NCBI RefSeq assembly: GCF_017833415.1
Contig: NZ_JAFICC010000024.1
Location: 1 to 45,568, forward strand
DNA length: 45,568 nucleotides
Source: Flavobacterium sp. 1355
GTDB lineage: Bacteria; Bacteroidota; Bacteroidia; Flavobacteriales; Flavobacteriaceae
Direction of reading: 5' to 3'
Part shown: positions 9,272 through 18,293 of the stretch, piece after piece
How the letters are laid out: each line of letters starts with the position of its first letter
Position numbering within the stretch: position 1 is the stretch's first letter
Program-made: the position numbers and the translations under genes
The notes under the pieces: generated by a model
Databases searched by the model: none
Told to the model about the DNA's origin: nothing
The model's input: only the letters and a program-made list of their open reading frames with translations

Positions 9272-9388
9272 GCTACGAATTACACTAATTTTTACTGATT
9301 TTTTTATTTCAACTTTAAAAAAAATCAATTCGGCAAATTCATTTTTTATATTAATATTCAATTAGTACTAATTCGTGAAATTCGTGAC
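9272..9388. repeat. Imperfect inverted-repeat pair (CACGAATT family)
   Basis: Arms at 9272-9300 and 9360-9388 are reverse complements at about 22 of 29 positions. The core resembles the repeat that flanks the GxxExxY gene 0.9 kb downstream. The 59-base spacer is AT-rich and non-coding. Confidence 0.6.
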
Positions 9389-9409
9389 GAAAAATTTATA
9401 TTAAAATTG

Positions 9410-9417
9410 TACTTTTG
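9410..9417 (+). promoter_or_regulatory. map -7 promoter element
   Basis: TACTTTTG fits TAnnTTTG. It overlaps an in-frame TTG at 9415, so that codon lies upstream of the likely transcript start and cannot be the translation start. A convincing -33 TTG is not visible. Confidence 0.65.
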
Positions 9418-9438
9418 CGAACTGAAAATGGGAAAAAT

Positions 9439-10257
9439 ATGATTATCCAAAAAACGAGAGAAGAAATAGAATTAATGCGCGAAAGTGCTTTGATCGTATC
9501 CAAAACATTAGGAATGATAGCTTCTGAAATAAAAGAAGGAGTTACTACATTATATCTTGACAAATTAGCCGAAGAATTCATTCGTGATCATGGTGCAGTT
9601 CCAAGTTTTCTTGGATTGTACGATTTTCCGAATTCGCTTTGTATGAGTCCAAACGCTCAGGTAGTTCATGGTATTCCAAATAATGTTCCTCTTAAAAGCG
9701 GTGATGTTATATCGGTAGATTGTGGTGCTTTTAAAAACGGTTTTCACGGAGATCACGCTTATAGTTTTGAGATCGGAGAAGTTGCTCCGGAGGTTAAAAA
9801 ACTTTTGCAGGTAACCAAAGAATCTCTGTATGCTGGAATCAGGGAGTTTAAAGCAGGAAATCGCGTTGAAGATGTTGGAAATGCGATTCAGAAATATACT
9901 GAATCTCACGGTTACGGTGTGGTTCGTGAACTGGTGGGACACGGTGTAGGACAAAAGATGCACGAAGAACCAGAAATGCCAAACTACGGAAAACGCGGAC
10001 GTGGAAAACTTTTTGTTGAGGGAATGGTTGTGGCAATTGAGCCAATGATCAATATGGGAACAAGAAACATCAAACAATTGAAAGACGGCTGGACAATTTT
10101 GACCGCTGACGGAAAACCAAGTGCACATTTTGAGCATGATGTTGCTTTGGTTGACGGTAAACCAGAATTATTATCGACTTTTCAATACATCTACAAGGCT
10201 TTAGGAATTGAAAGCAATGAAGAAGATGAATTCAGACAAGTGCCGCTTGTATTATAA
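9439..10257 (+). CDS. map: Type I methionine aminopeptidase
   Basis: 272 residues from the ATG at 9439. A longer frame from a TTG at 9415 is rejected because it overlaps the -7 element. The enzyme removes the initiator methionine from new proteins in the cytoplasm, using a dinuclear metal centre. The pita-bread fold is read from SLCMSPNAQVVHGIPNN (substrate-side His), ISVDCGAFKNGFHGDHA (two Asp ligands), LVGHGVGQKMHEEPEMPNYG (His ligand), VVAIEPMINMG (Glu) and SAHFEHDVAL (Glu). The length and lack of an N-terminal extension place it in type I. The stop codon overlaps the start of the left inverted repeat of the GxxExxY unit by two bases. Confidence 0.97.
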   Translation: MIIQKTREEIELMRESALIVSKTLGMIASEIKEGVTTLYLDKLAEEFIRDHGAVPSFLGLYDFPNSLCMSPNAQVVHGIPNNVPLKSGDVISVDCGAFKNGFHGDHAYSFEIGEVAPEVKKLLQVTKESLYAGIREFKAGNRVEDVGNAIQKYTESHGYGVVRELVGHGVGQKMHEEPEMPNYGKRGRGKLFVEGMVVAIEPMINMGTRNIKQLKDGWTILTADGKPSAHFEHDVALVDGKPELLSTFQYIYKALGIESNEEDEFRQVPLVL

Positions 10258-10776
10258 CACGAATTTCACAAATTAACACGAATAAATATTTTGTTGAAAT
10301 TTCACTAAAATGATGTATGATTGATTGAATTGAATGATGAGTGAATTATATTTAAGAGAAGAGTCCTATAAAATTATCGGAATCTGTATGGAAGTCCATA
10401 AAATCTTAGGCAAAGGACATAGTGAAAAAGTTTATGGTGATGCATTAGAATATGAGCTTCAAAAAAATGAAATCCCTTACAATCGGGAATTAAGATATAA
10501 CATAGCTTACAAAGACATTGTCTTACCGAGCTATTATTTTGCAGACTTTGTTATTTACGATGAAATTATTTTAGAACTAAAAGCAATTACGGCATTGTCT
10601 ACAAGTGAAATTAAACAAACATTAAATTATTTAGCTGCTTCGAAAAACAAATTAGGATTACTAATAAATTTTGGAGAAGACAGCTTGAAATACAAAAGAA
10701 TAATACTTTAACCCAAATCAAGGTTCGTGAAATTTCACCACACTGTTAATCCGTGTAAATTTGTGAAATTCGTGTT
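10256..10776. repeat. 25-bp terminal inverted repeats bounding the GxxExxY gene
   Basis: The left arm at 10256-10280 and right arm at 10752-10776 are reverse complements at 24 of 25 positions (arm begins AACACGAATTTCACAAATT). They bound a 521-base unit whose only gene is the GxxExxY frame. Inside, TGAAATTTCAC also appears near both ends (about 10295 and 10728). No target-site duplication is obvious. Confidence 0.85.
10334..10711 (+). CDS. GxxExxY protein (PD-(D/E)XK nuclease-like)
   Basis: 125 residues, full length for this family (PDDEXK_3 / TIGR GxxExxY). The name-giving motif is G28-H-S-E31-K-V-Y34. A PD-(D/E)XK-style core is visible: Asp71 in YYFADF, then E81-L-K83, and Q95-T-L-N-Y99, which resembles the QxxxY motif of RecB-type nucleases. 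No biological role is established, to my knowledge. The start could be the ATG at 10334 or the adjacent ATG at 10337. The gene is enclosed by near-perfect 25-bp inverted repeats and inserted between map and a methyltransferase. A mobile or repeat-associated nuclease is a reasonable inference. Confidence 0.9.
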   Translation: MMSELYLREESYKIIGICMEVHKILGKGHSEKVYGDALEYELQKNEIPYNRELRYNIAYKDIVLPSYYFADFVIYDEIILELKAITALSTSEIKQTLNYLAASKNKLGLLINFGEDSLKYKRIIL

Positions 10777-10791
10777 CAAATCTATTTAACT

Positions 10792-11565
10792 GTGAAGAAA
10801 CTTTTTAAACTTATTTTAAATACTATTCCAAGACCTTTATTAATTCGTTTGAGTTATGTGGCGCGTCCTATTTTAGCTCTTTCATTAAAAGGAGATAAAT
10901 ATACTGATCCAATCGACGGAAAAAGCTTCAGATCTTTTTTACCATACGGATACGGAAAACAACGTAATAATGTGCTTTCACCAAGTACACTTTCATTAGA
11001 GAGACATCGTTTACTTTGGCTGTATTTAAATGACCAGACTGATTTTTTTACAGCGCCAAAAAAAGTGCTTCATTTTGCTCCTGAACAAGCTTTTTATAAA
11101 AGATTCCGCAAGCAAAAAAATCTTGATTATACGACTACAGATCTTCTTTCTCCTTTGGCAGATGTAAAAGCAGATATCTGTAATTTACCATTTAAAGACA
11201 ATGAATATGATGTGATTTTATGCAATCACGTTTTAGAACATATCCCGGATGATACAAAAGCAATGCAGGAATTATTTCGTGTTTTAAAACCGGGCGGAAT
11301 GGCAATTCTTCAAATTCCGCAGGATTTATCCAGAGAAGTTACCTTTGCAGATGACTCGATTACAGATCAAAAAGAACGCGCTAAAATATTCGGGCAATAC
11401 GACCACGTACGTGTTTATGGCCGTGATTATTTTGACAAGTTACGCAGCATTGGTTTTATTGTAATCGAAGAAGATTATACCAATAAAATTTCACCAGAAC
11501 TGGTTGAAAAATATTGTTTGGCAAAAGGCGAAATTATTCCGCTTTGCTTCAAACAAGAAAACTAG
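10792..11565 (+). CDS. Class I SAM-dependent methyltransferase
   Basis: 257 residues from a GTG start at 10792, 15 bases after the right inverted repeat. The SAM fold begins at about residue 92 with a diverged motif I (KVLHFAPEQAF, lacking GxGxG). It continues with TTTDLLSPLADVKADICNLPF (motif II), YDVILCNHVLEHIPDD (motif IV) and ELFRVLKPGGMAILQIPQ (motif V-VI). The VLEH signature is that of Methyltransf_11-type enzymes. The substrate is unknown. The N-terminal 60 residues contain a basic amphipathic stretch (KKLFKLILNTIPRPLLIRL) that might contact membrane or RNA. The promoter must lie in or before the repeat, so repeat insertion may have altered expression. Confidence 0.88.
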   Translation: MKKLFKLILNTIPRPLLIRLSYVARPILALSLKGDKYTDPIDGKSFRSFLPYGYGKQRNNVLSPSTLSLERHRLLWLYLNDQTDFFTAPKKVLHFAPEQAFYKRFRKQKNLDYTTTDLLSPLADVKADICNLPFKDNEYDVILCNHVLEHIPDDTKAMQELFRVLKPGGMAILQIPQDLSREVTFADDSITDQKERAKIFGQYDHVRVYGRDYFDKLRSIGFIVIEEDYTNKISPELVEKYCLAKGEIIPLCFKQEN

Positions 11566-11679
11566 ATCAATTCATTTTTCATAGATATAAGTCATTTAAA
11601 AAGTTTTCAAATTGCATTATTTTGAAAACTTTTTATTTTTACAAAGCTTTCCCATTACAACCAAACCAAATCCCAAATC

Positions 11680-14580
11680 TTGGAACCTACAAATTCATTT
11701 CAGTTCTGTTTTGATATCAGTTTTGAAAAAAACCTGAATACCTACCTTCCAACAGCCTATATTGTTGAAGGAATCGATGAAATCAAATACTTAAACAAAA
11801 AAGCAACAAGAGATATACTTCAAAGTTTCGGAATTGTTTTTGAAAATTTAGATAACAATACAAAAAAGATACTTACAGCCTGCGAATCTTTAAAGCCTGA
11901 ATTTATTTTCAAAAAATTCAGCACAAAAATCAAATCAGCAAAAACAATTGCTGACCTGCAAAAAGATTCCAAGATTGAGTTTGCGATTCGCCAGCATTTA
12001 AAAATAAATTTAAGTTCCTTTTACAGCCTAATTGTACAAGAACAATTTCCGTTATGTGTCAATATAGGGCCTGAAAAGGATTTTTACCGTTCTAAAGTCA
12101 ATATTGAGCCACTCGATTTCGAACCTCAAATTCAATTTGATAAACACGCAGAAGGTGTTACTTATACCTTGTCCCTAAAAGAAAATGAAACTACTTTTTC
12201 GCCTATGGATAGTAGTATTGATATTCTTCTGGATGAACCGGGCTGGGTAATTATCAATAAAAAATTAGGCCAGCTAAAAGTGCTTAATTCTAAAAAGCTG
12301 ATGCCTTTTTTAAAGAAAAAATCAATCGAAATTCCTTCAAAATTAGTTGATGATTATTTTAAGAATTTCATTCCCGAAATAGCCAAAAAAATTGACATTG
12401 AAGCAAACGGCTTTGAAATTGAGCTGCGTGATACCATTATTTCCTGTACAATTCAGCCTGTTTATGATTTCTTTAAAAACTGTTATTACCTTAACCTTTA
12501 TTTTGATTATAACGGGTATTTGTTTGATGCCGGTAAAACTAAAAAAACACATTCGTTTGTTGACTTTAGCGCTGCCAATGAACCTAGAATAATTCAGTTT
12601 AAACGAAATTCTGAAGAAATTCTGTATACAGAAAAATTGCTTGAAATTGGTTTAATAAAAATTAAAAATGAATTGTTTGGACTGAATTCTGATGCAGAAA
12701 ATACTGACCCTTACAGCAATATCCAGTTCATTATTGATCACAAAGAAAAACTGGAAAATTTAGGTTTTACCATTCAGAATTTAAAACTTGAAAGCAAAGA
12801 AATCATTGCAGCAAACCATACTGTATCTGCTTCAAAAGAAACACAAGGCGACTGGTTTGACATTAAAATAATTATTACCATTGGTACTTATACAATCAAT
12901 TTCAGTGAAATAATTCCGAATATAAAAAATAAGGAAAGACTGTTTATGCTGCCAGACGGAAACTATTTTTTGATTCCGTTAGAATGGTTTAGTAAGTACG
13001 GTTCGCTGGCAAAATTAGCGAATACAGAAAATGGAGCCCTTCTTTTACGTAAAAGTAATTTTACTGCTTTAGATGCCATTACGGAAATTAAAAACGATGT
13101 CATTTCTCAGGCAGAATATACTGCTTCAGATTTACTAAAGGCAACTTTAAGGCCTTACCAAATCGAGGGAGTAAAATGGTTATTGGGTCATTTTAATTCG
13201 CAATTAGGCGCTTGTCTGGCTGATGATATGGGACTTGGAAAGACTTTACAGACTTTGGCTGTTTTGGTTTCAGTACAAGAACAATTAGGTTTTACAACCA
13301 AAACTACAAATTTTGATTTGTTTCAAAATGAAACAACAATAGAAAGAGAACCCCTAAAAACCCTTATAGTCCTGCCCTCATCATTGGTTTTTAACTGGTT
13401 CAATGAAGCAGGAAAATTTACGCCGCATTTTTCAAAAATGCAGTATGTTGGCAACGACAGAAAATTATTAGCCAACAGATTAGATTCAACAGATCTGATT
13501 TTTACGAGCTACAGCATTGTTCATCGTGATATTTCGATTCTGGAAAAATATAATTTCCGTTATTTAATTTTAGACGAAAGTCAATACATTAAAAATAAAA
13601 ACTCTAAGATTTTTAAAGCTATAAATAAAATAAATACAGCTCATAAAATTGCGCTGAGCGGCACACCTATAGAAAACTCGCTTGACGATTTATGGTCCCA
13701 AATGCAGTTTATAAACCCGGATATTCTGGGCAGTTATGCATTTTTTACAGAGAATTTTAAAAATCCGATTGAGAAAAAACAGGATGAAGTTATTTTATCT
13801 GAATTAAAAAACCTCATCCAGCCTTATATTTTACGAAGAACCAAAGAACAGGTTTTAAAGGATTTACCAGAATTAACGGAACAGATTTATTATTGCGATA
13901 TGGATCCTGAACAGGAAAAATTATATGAACAGGAAAAATCGAAAGCTCGTAATTTTTTACTTAAAACAGACGGATCAATTCCCGACAAAATCAGTATTAT
14001 CAATACGCTGATGAAATTGAGACAGCTGAGTAATCATCCTAAAATGGTAGATCAGGAATCGGAAATTGATTCCGGTAAGTATATTGCAGTGACAAATTAT
14101 CTGGAGAGTTTAGTAAAAGGAAAACAAAAAACAATCATTTTCAGCTCATTTGTTACCAATCTTCATTTTTACACAGATTGGTGCAAGGAAAACAAAATTG
14201 AGTTTTGTGAAATTACAGGTGAAACTCCTGCCGGCAAGAGAGAACAGCAGGTAAAAAGGTTTCAGGAAAACGAAAATCCTTTATTATTTTTCATTTCGCT
14301 AAAAGCAGGCGGAGTTGGTTTAAATATTACCAAAGCCTCTTATGTTTTATTCTTAGACCCATGGTGGAATCCTTTTGCGGAGAAACAAGGAGTTGGAAGG
14401 GCACATCGAATTGGACAGTTAAATAAAGTAAATGTTATTCGTTTTATTTCTAAAAATACAGTAGAAGAAAAAATTATCAAACTTCAGGAAAACAAAAAAT
14501 TGTTATCCGATTCACTTTTAGAAGAAAGCTATATCAATGATGAAATTGAAGTGAATTTGGAATACATTTTGAGTTCTTAA
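11680..14580 (+). CDS. SNF2-family DEAD/DEAH box helicase
   Basis: 966 residues. The roughly 480-residue N-terminal half shows no motif I recognise. The C-terminal half is a complete SNF2 ATPase: Q-motif-like LRPYQIEGVKWL, Walker A in DDMGLGKT (GLGKT 518-522), Walker B as DESQ (Asp632, Glu633), SGTPIENS, and motifs V-VI in LKAGGVGLN and VGRAHRIGQ (908-913). Such proteins translocate on double-stranded DNA and remodel protein-DNA complexes or act in repair. The TTG start at 11680 is the first usable start I see after a likely promoter (TTG, 19 bases, TATTTTTA near 11612-11641). No in-frame ATG occurs for several tens of codons, so the exact N-terminus is uncertain. Confidence 0.9.
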   Translation: MEPTNSFQFCFDISFEKNLNTYLPTAYIVEGIDEIKYLNKKATRDILQSFGIVFENLDNNTKKILTACESLKPEFIFKKFSTKIKSAKTIADLQKDSKIEFAIRQHLKINLSSFYSLIVQEQFPLCVNIGPEKDFYRSKVNIEPLDFEPQIQFDKHAEGVTYTLSLKENETTFSPMDSSIDILLDEPGWVIINKKLGQLKVLNSKKLMPFLKKKSIEIPSKLVDDYFKNFIPEIAKKIDIEANGFEIELRDTIISCTIQPVYDFFKNCYYLNLYFDYNGYLFDAGKTKKTHSFVDFSAANEPRIIQFKRNSEEILYTEKLLEIGLIKIKNELFGLNSDAENTDPYSNIQFIIDHKEKLENLGFTIQNLKLESKEIIAANHTVSASKETQGDWFDIKIIITIGTYTINFSEIIPNIKNKERLFMLPDGNYFLIPLEWFSKYGSLAKLANTENGALLLRKSNFTALDAITEIKNDVISQAEYTASDLLKATLRPYQIEGVKWLLGHFNSQLGACLADDMGLGKTLQTLAVLVSVQEQLGFTTKTTNFDLFQNETTIEREPLKTLIVLPSSLVFNWFNEAGKFTPHFSKMQYVGNDRKLLANRLDSTDLIFTSYSIVHRDISILEKYNFRYLILDESQYIKNKNSKIFKAINKINTAHKIALSGTPIENSLDDLWSQMQFINPDILGSYAFFTENFKNPIEKKQDEVILSELKNLIQPYILRRTKEQVLKDLPELTEQIYYCDMDPEQEKLYEQEKSKARNFLLKTDGSIPDKISIINTLMKLRQLSNHPKMVDQESEIDSGKYIAVTNYLESLVKGKQKTIIFSSFVTNLHFYTDWCKENKIEFCEITGETPAGKREQQVKRFQENENPLLFFISLKAGGVGLNITKASYVLFLDPWWNPFAEKQGVGRAHRIGQLNKVNVIRFISKNTVEEKIIKLQENKKLLSDSLLEESYINDEIEVNLEYILSS

Positions 14581-14656
14581 TTAATTATAACCCAATAAAT
14601 CACTCCCTTATTGCGTTATAAAAATTGTTATATTTACAATCTTACAACATAATAAG

Positions 14657-15919
14657 ATGCCAAAATTTTTATTTCAAAAGCTTCTTTTTTTCTTTGTCCT
14701 TACTTCAGCAGCAGCCCAGGAGGTGCAGACTGAAGTGGCTCCACCCTATAATATTAAAACAGTAACGTTTATTCAGAACGGAAACAACGTTGTCCCAATA
14801 TTCGAATTGGGATCTGTATTTGAATTACAGTTTGATGATTTATTTGGCAATGAAGCTAATTATTATTTTGATGTAACCCATTGCGATTACAACTGGAAAC
14901 CAACAGATATCCCGAAGACAGACTATATACGGGGTTTTGACAATCAAAGAATCACAGATTATTCTAATTCATTTAATACACTTCAGGTTTATTCGCATTA
15001 CAGGCTGGCTTTTCCAAATCAATTTACAAATCAATTGAGAATTTCGGGTAATTATATCCTTAAAATCTTAAATGAAGATAAAGAAGTGGTTTTTTCAAGA
15101 AAGTTCATTTTGTATGAAGAACATTCGACTGTAGCTGCACAAGTAAAAAGAAGCAGAAACCTCAGCAATATTGATTACAAACAAAACCTTGATTTTTCTA
15201 TAGTTTCGAATGATATTGTTTTTCAGACGCCATTACAAAACGTAAAAGTCCTTTTATTTCAAAATGGAGATTTTAGCACTAGTATTAAGAATATTGTTCC
15301 GCAATATACTTTAGGAAATCAGCTGGTGTATAAATATGATAAGGAAACACAGTTTTGGGGCGGAAATGAATTTTTATATTTTGAAAATAAAGATATTCGG
15401 GCAGCCAATAATAATGTAGGCAAAGTAGGTTCAAATAATGACATTTATAATTCTTACTTATATACAAATCAGGCAAGAGGCAATCAGATTTACACCTTGT
15501 ATGAGGATATAAACGGTAACTTTGTTGTTAAAAATATAAACGCATCAAATAATGAAATTGAAGCAGATTATGCCTGGGTATATTTTACTCTTTCTGCTCC
15601 TGCTTTCAGATCCAATAATAAGGATATTTATATTACCGGAATGTTTAACAATTACAGCCTGACACCCGAATATAAAATGGATTACAATACCGATAAGGGA
15701 GTTTTTGAAAAAGCTGTTATGATCAAGCAGGGTTTTACAAATTTTCAATATAAAATTGCTGACAAAAAAGGAACCATTGATTATGAAAATGCTATTGACG
15801 GCAACTTTTATCAGACTGAAAATGAATACACAATTTTGGTTTATTACAAGCAAAGTTCTGATCGATATGAAAGAGTTATCGGAAAAGGAAATGCAAACTC
15901 TATTAATATAGTCAATTAA
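14657..15919 (+). CDS. Type IX secretion system plug protein (DUF5103)
   Basis: 420 residues with a signal peptide ending near TSAAAQE (about residue 20), so it is exported. The N-terminal domain contains the family signatures YYFDVTHCDYNWKPTDIPKTDYIRG (about 76-100) and YSHYRLAFPNQF. A C-terminal immunoglobulin/CBM-like part contains IYITGMFNNYSLTPEYKMDYN. This family (formerly DUF5103) was identified as the Plug that blocks the periplasmic side of the SprA translocon of the Bacteroidota type IX secretion system. That role is family knowledge, not seen here. No other T9SS gene is in the window. It is followed by apaG in the same direction but separated by that gene's own promoter. Confidence 0.87.
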   Translation: MPKFLFQKLLFFFVLTSAAAQEVQTEVAPPYNIKTVTFIQNGNNVVPIFELGSVFELQFDDLFGNEANYYFDVTHCDYNWKPTDIPKTDYIRGFDNQRITDYSNSFNTLQVYSHYRLAFPNQFTNQLRISGNYILKILNEDKEVVFSRKFILYEEHSTVAAQVKRSRNLSNIDYKQNLDFSIVSNDIVFQTPLQNVKVLLFQNGDFSTSIKNIVPQYTLGNQLVYKYDKETQFWGGNEFLYFENKDIRAANNNVGKVGSNNDIYNSYLYTNQARGNQIYTLYEDINGNFVVKNINASNNEIEADYAWVYFTLSAPAFRSNNKDIYITGMFNNYSLTPEYKMDYNTDKGVFEKAVMIKQGFTNFQYKIADKKGTIDYENAIDGNFYQTENEYTILVYYKQSSDRYERVIGKGNANSINIVN

Positions 15920-15956
15920 AAGATTGTTAAGGTTTTTAACCGAAGGTTTTTTTTCG

Positions 15957-15964
15957 TAGCTTTG
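15957..15964 (+). promoter_or_regulatory. apaG -7 promoter element
   Basis: TAGCTTTG matches TAnnTTTG, 33 bases upstream of the apaG ATG. No clear TTG sits at the usual distance. Confidence 0.6.
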
Positions 15965-15997
15965 CAGCTATAACGTACACATATATACTACTTTAGA

Positions 15998-16384
15998 ATG
16001 GTTTCTCAAATTACAAGAGGCATAAAAATATCTGTTTTAACTAGTTTTGAAGGCACTTACTTCAAAAACTACAAGATTCACTTTGCTTTTAGTTATGTAA
16101 TTACGATCGAAAACCACAGCAAAGATTCTGTACAGTTAACCTCACGCCACTGGGAAATTTTTGATTCTCTAAACGACCTTGAAGTTGTTGACGGAGAAGG
16201 CGTTATTGGAAAAAAACCAGTGTTAAAACCAGGAGAGAATCACACTTATAGTTCTGGCTGCTTATTATCATCTCCTTATGGCGCCATGAAAGGTCATTTT
16301 AATATGATTAATTTCACCACCACAAAAACATTCAAAGTTATTGTTCCTACTTTTAGAATGTGTGCTCCATTTGCATTAAATTAA
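15998..16384 (+). CDS. apaG: ApaG domain protein
   Basis: 128 residues, the normal length of a stand-alone ApaG protein (fibronectin-III-like fold). Family features are VITIENHSKDSVQLTSRHWEIFDS, the glycine loop VDGEGVIGKKPVLKPGE (about 66-82) and YSSGCLLSSPYGAMKGHF. ApaG was named for its position beside apaH in enterobacteria and linked to cobalt/magnesium resistance; its molecular role remains unsettled. Here there is no apaH beside it. It has its own -7 element and stands between the T9SS plug gene and pruA. Confidence 0.93.
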   Translation: MVSQITRGIKISVLTSFEGTYFKNYKIHFAFSYVITIENHSKDSVQLTSRHWEIFDSLNDLEVVDGEGVIGKKPVLKPGENHTYSSGCLLSSPYGAMKGHFNMINFTTTKTFKVIVPTFRMCAPFALN

Positions 16385-16455
16385 TTCTAAGTTAAAACTA
16401 TAATTCTTATAGTTATCTTATTCATAAAATTACCAAATTATTAATTTATCCTTTG

Positions 16456-16463
16456 TACTTTTG
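16456..16463 (+). promoter_or_regulatory. pruA -7 promoter element
   Basis: TACTTTTG matches TAnnTTTG and predicts a leader of about 70 bases before the ATG at 16539. Confidence 0.6.
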
Positions 16464-16538
16464 TGCAGCGTTAGATTATTCGTAACAAATTAAATTTTCT
16501 GACCCTCAAATTTGTCTAATTCACTAATTTTAAATAAC

Positions 16539-18164
16539 ATGCTAAAAGGATTCTTTCATGTACCAAAAGCGGTAAACGAGCCAGTAAAAGGTTACGCACC
16601 GAATTCACCAGAAAAAGCAGCTGTTCAGGCGGCATATACTACAATGTGGAACTCTCAAATTGATGTTCCTTTATACATTGGTAGTGAAGAAATCAAAACT
16701 GGAAACACAAGAACAATATCAGCTCCACACGATCATAAACATATCGTAGGAACTTATCACTTAGCTGAAAAACAACATATTGAAAAAGCGATTGCAAATG
16801 CACTTGAATCAAGAAAAGCATGGGCAAACATGGCGTGGGAACAACGTGCAGCTATTTTCTTAAAAGCAGCAGAACTTATTGCTGGTCCATACAGAGCACG
16901 TATTAACGCTGCGACAATGATTGGACAATCTAAAAATATTCACCAGGCAGAAATTGATGCTTCTTGCGAATTAATTGACTTTTTACGTTACAACGTAGAA
17001 TTCATGACTCAAATTTATAACGACCAGCCAAAATCTGATTCTACAGTTTGGAACCGTTTAGAATACAGACCTCTTGAAGGTTTTGTTTATGCCATTACTC
17101 CTTTTAACTTTACAGCTATTGCTGCAAATCTTCCTGCAAGTGCTGCAATGATGGGTAATGTTGTGGTTTGGAAACCAAGTGACAGCCAGGTATTTTCTGC
17201 AAAAATTATTATTGAAGTTTTCAAAGAAGCTGGTGTACCTGATGGTGTTATCAACGTTGTTTTTGGAGATGCTTTAATGATTACTGATACTGTTTTGGCA
17301 AGCCGCGATTTTGCAGGTGTACACTTTACAGGTTCAACTCATGTATTTAAAGATATCTGGGCAAAAATTGGAGCAAATATTCACCACTACAAAACATACC
17401 CAAGAATTGTTGGTGAAACCGGTGGTAAAGATTTTATCATTGCACACCCAAGCGCAAACGTAAAACAAGTGGCTACAGGTATTACCCGTGGAGCATTTGA
17501 ATTTCAGGGACAAAAATGTTCTGCAGCTTCAAGAGCTTATATTCCGCAAAGTTTATGGCCAGCTGTAAAAGAACAATTAATTGCTGATGTAAAATCTATG
17601 AAAATGGGTTCTCCGGAAGATTTCGGAAACTTTATTACTGCAGTTATTCACGAAGGTTCTTTTGATAAATTGGCTAGTTATATTGACCAGGCGAAAAAAG
17701 ATGCTGATGCAGAAATTATCATTGGTGGAAATTACGATAAATCTGTTGGATACTTCATTGAGCCAACGGTTATTGTAACTACAAATCCAAAATATACTAC
17801 AATGGAAACCGAATTATTCGGACCGGTAATTACAATTTATGTTTACGAAGATGCAAAATGGGAAGAGACTTTAGAATTAGTTGATACTACTTCTGAATAT
17901 GCTTTAACAGGAGCTGTATTTAGCCAGGATCGTTATGCTATTGAAGTAGCAACTACGAAATTGCAAAATGCTGCAGGTAACTTCTACATTAACGATAAAC
18001 CAACAGGAGCTGTGGTAGGAATGCAGCCTTTTGGCGGAGCAAGAGCTTCAGGAACTAACGACAAAGCTGGTTCTGCATTAAACTTATTACGCTGGGCTTC
18101 TCCTAGAACTATTAAAGAAACATTTGTAACTCCAGAAGATTACAGATACCCTTTTTTAGGATAA
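16539..18164 (+). CDS. pruA: L-glutamate gamma-semialdehyde dehydrogenase
   Basis: 541 residues from the ATG at 16539. A frame extended to a TTG at 16512 adds nine residues, but MLKGFFHVPKAVNEPVKGY is the family-like N-terminus. The enzyme oxidises glutamate semialdehyde (from proline via P5C) to glutamate with NAD, the second step of proline catabolism. Visible ALDH features are YAITPFNFTAIAANLPASAA and VWKPSD (cofactor side), general-base Glu293 in VGETGGKDF, and the nucleophile Cys327 in FQGQKCSAASR. LFGPVITIYVY and QPFGGARASGTNDKAGS lie near the C-terminus. Proline dehydrogenase is not in the window. Confidence 0.96.
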   Translation: MLKGFFHVPKAVNEPVKGYAPNSPEKAAVQAAYTTMWNSQIDVPLYIGSEEIKTGNTRTISAPHDHKHIVGTYHLAEKQHIEKAIANALESRKAWANMAWEQRAAIFLKAAELIAGPYRARINAATMIGQSKNIHQAEIDASCELIDFLRYNVEFMTQIYNDQPKSDSTVWNRLEYRPLEGFVYAITPFNFTAIAANLPASAAMMGNVVVWKPSDSQVFSAKIIIEVFKEAGVPDGVINVVFGDALMITDTVLASRDFAGVHFTGSTHVFKDIWAKIGANIHHYKTYPRIVGETGGKDFIIAHPSANVKQVATGITRGAFEFQGQKCSAASRAYIPQSLWPAVKEQLIADVKSMKMGSPEDFGNFITAVIHEGSFDKLASYIDQAKKDADAEIIIGGNYDKSVGYFIEPTVIVTTNPKYTTMETELFGPVITIYVYEDAKWEETLELVDTTSEYALTGAVFSQDRYAIEVATTKLQNAAGNFYINDKPTGAVVGMQPFGGARASGTNDKAGSALNLLRWASPRTIKETFVTPEDYRYPFLG

Positions 18165-18187
18165 TATATTTTTTTTAAAACTATCAC

Positions 18188-18218
18188 AAAAGCCGGATCT
18201 CACAATTCCGGCTTTTTC
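18188..18218 (+). terminator. pruA terminator
   Basis: A 10-bp GC-containing stem (18188-18197 with 18207-18216, AAAAGCCGGA/TCCGGCTTTT) is followed by T residues, 24 bases after the stop. Confidence 0.85.
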
Positions 18219-18293
18219 TTTAATTGTTTGTAAATGTTACTTTTATAATGAGATTAAACAAAATTGATAAAACATCTTTTTGTCTTACAGATA

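Noticed and set aside
9565..10137. 190-codon open frame on the minus strand inside map
   Set aside because: It is antisense to a full-length, motif-complete map gene, has no family resemblance, and its length follows from the codon use of the real gene.
11514..11714. 66-codon frame bridging the methyltransferase end and the helicase start
   Set aside because: It overlaps both genes in another frame and has no independent start signal.
16512..16538. Nine-residue N-terminal extension of pruA from a TTG codon
   Set aside because: The ATG at 16539 gives the conserved family N-terminus; the extension looks like untranslated leader.
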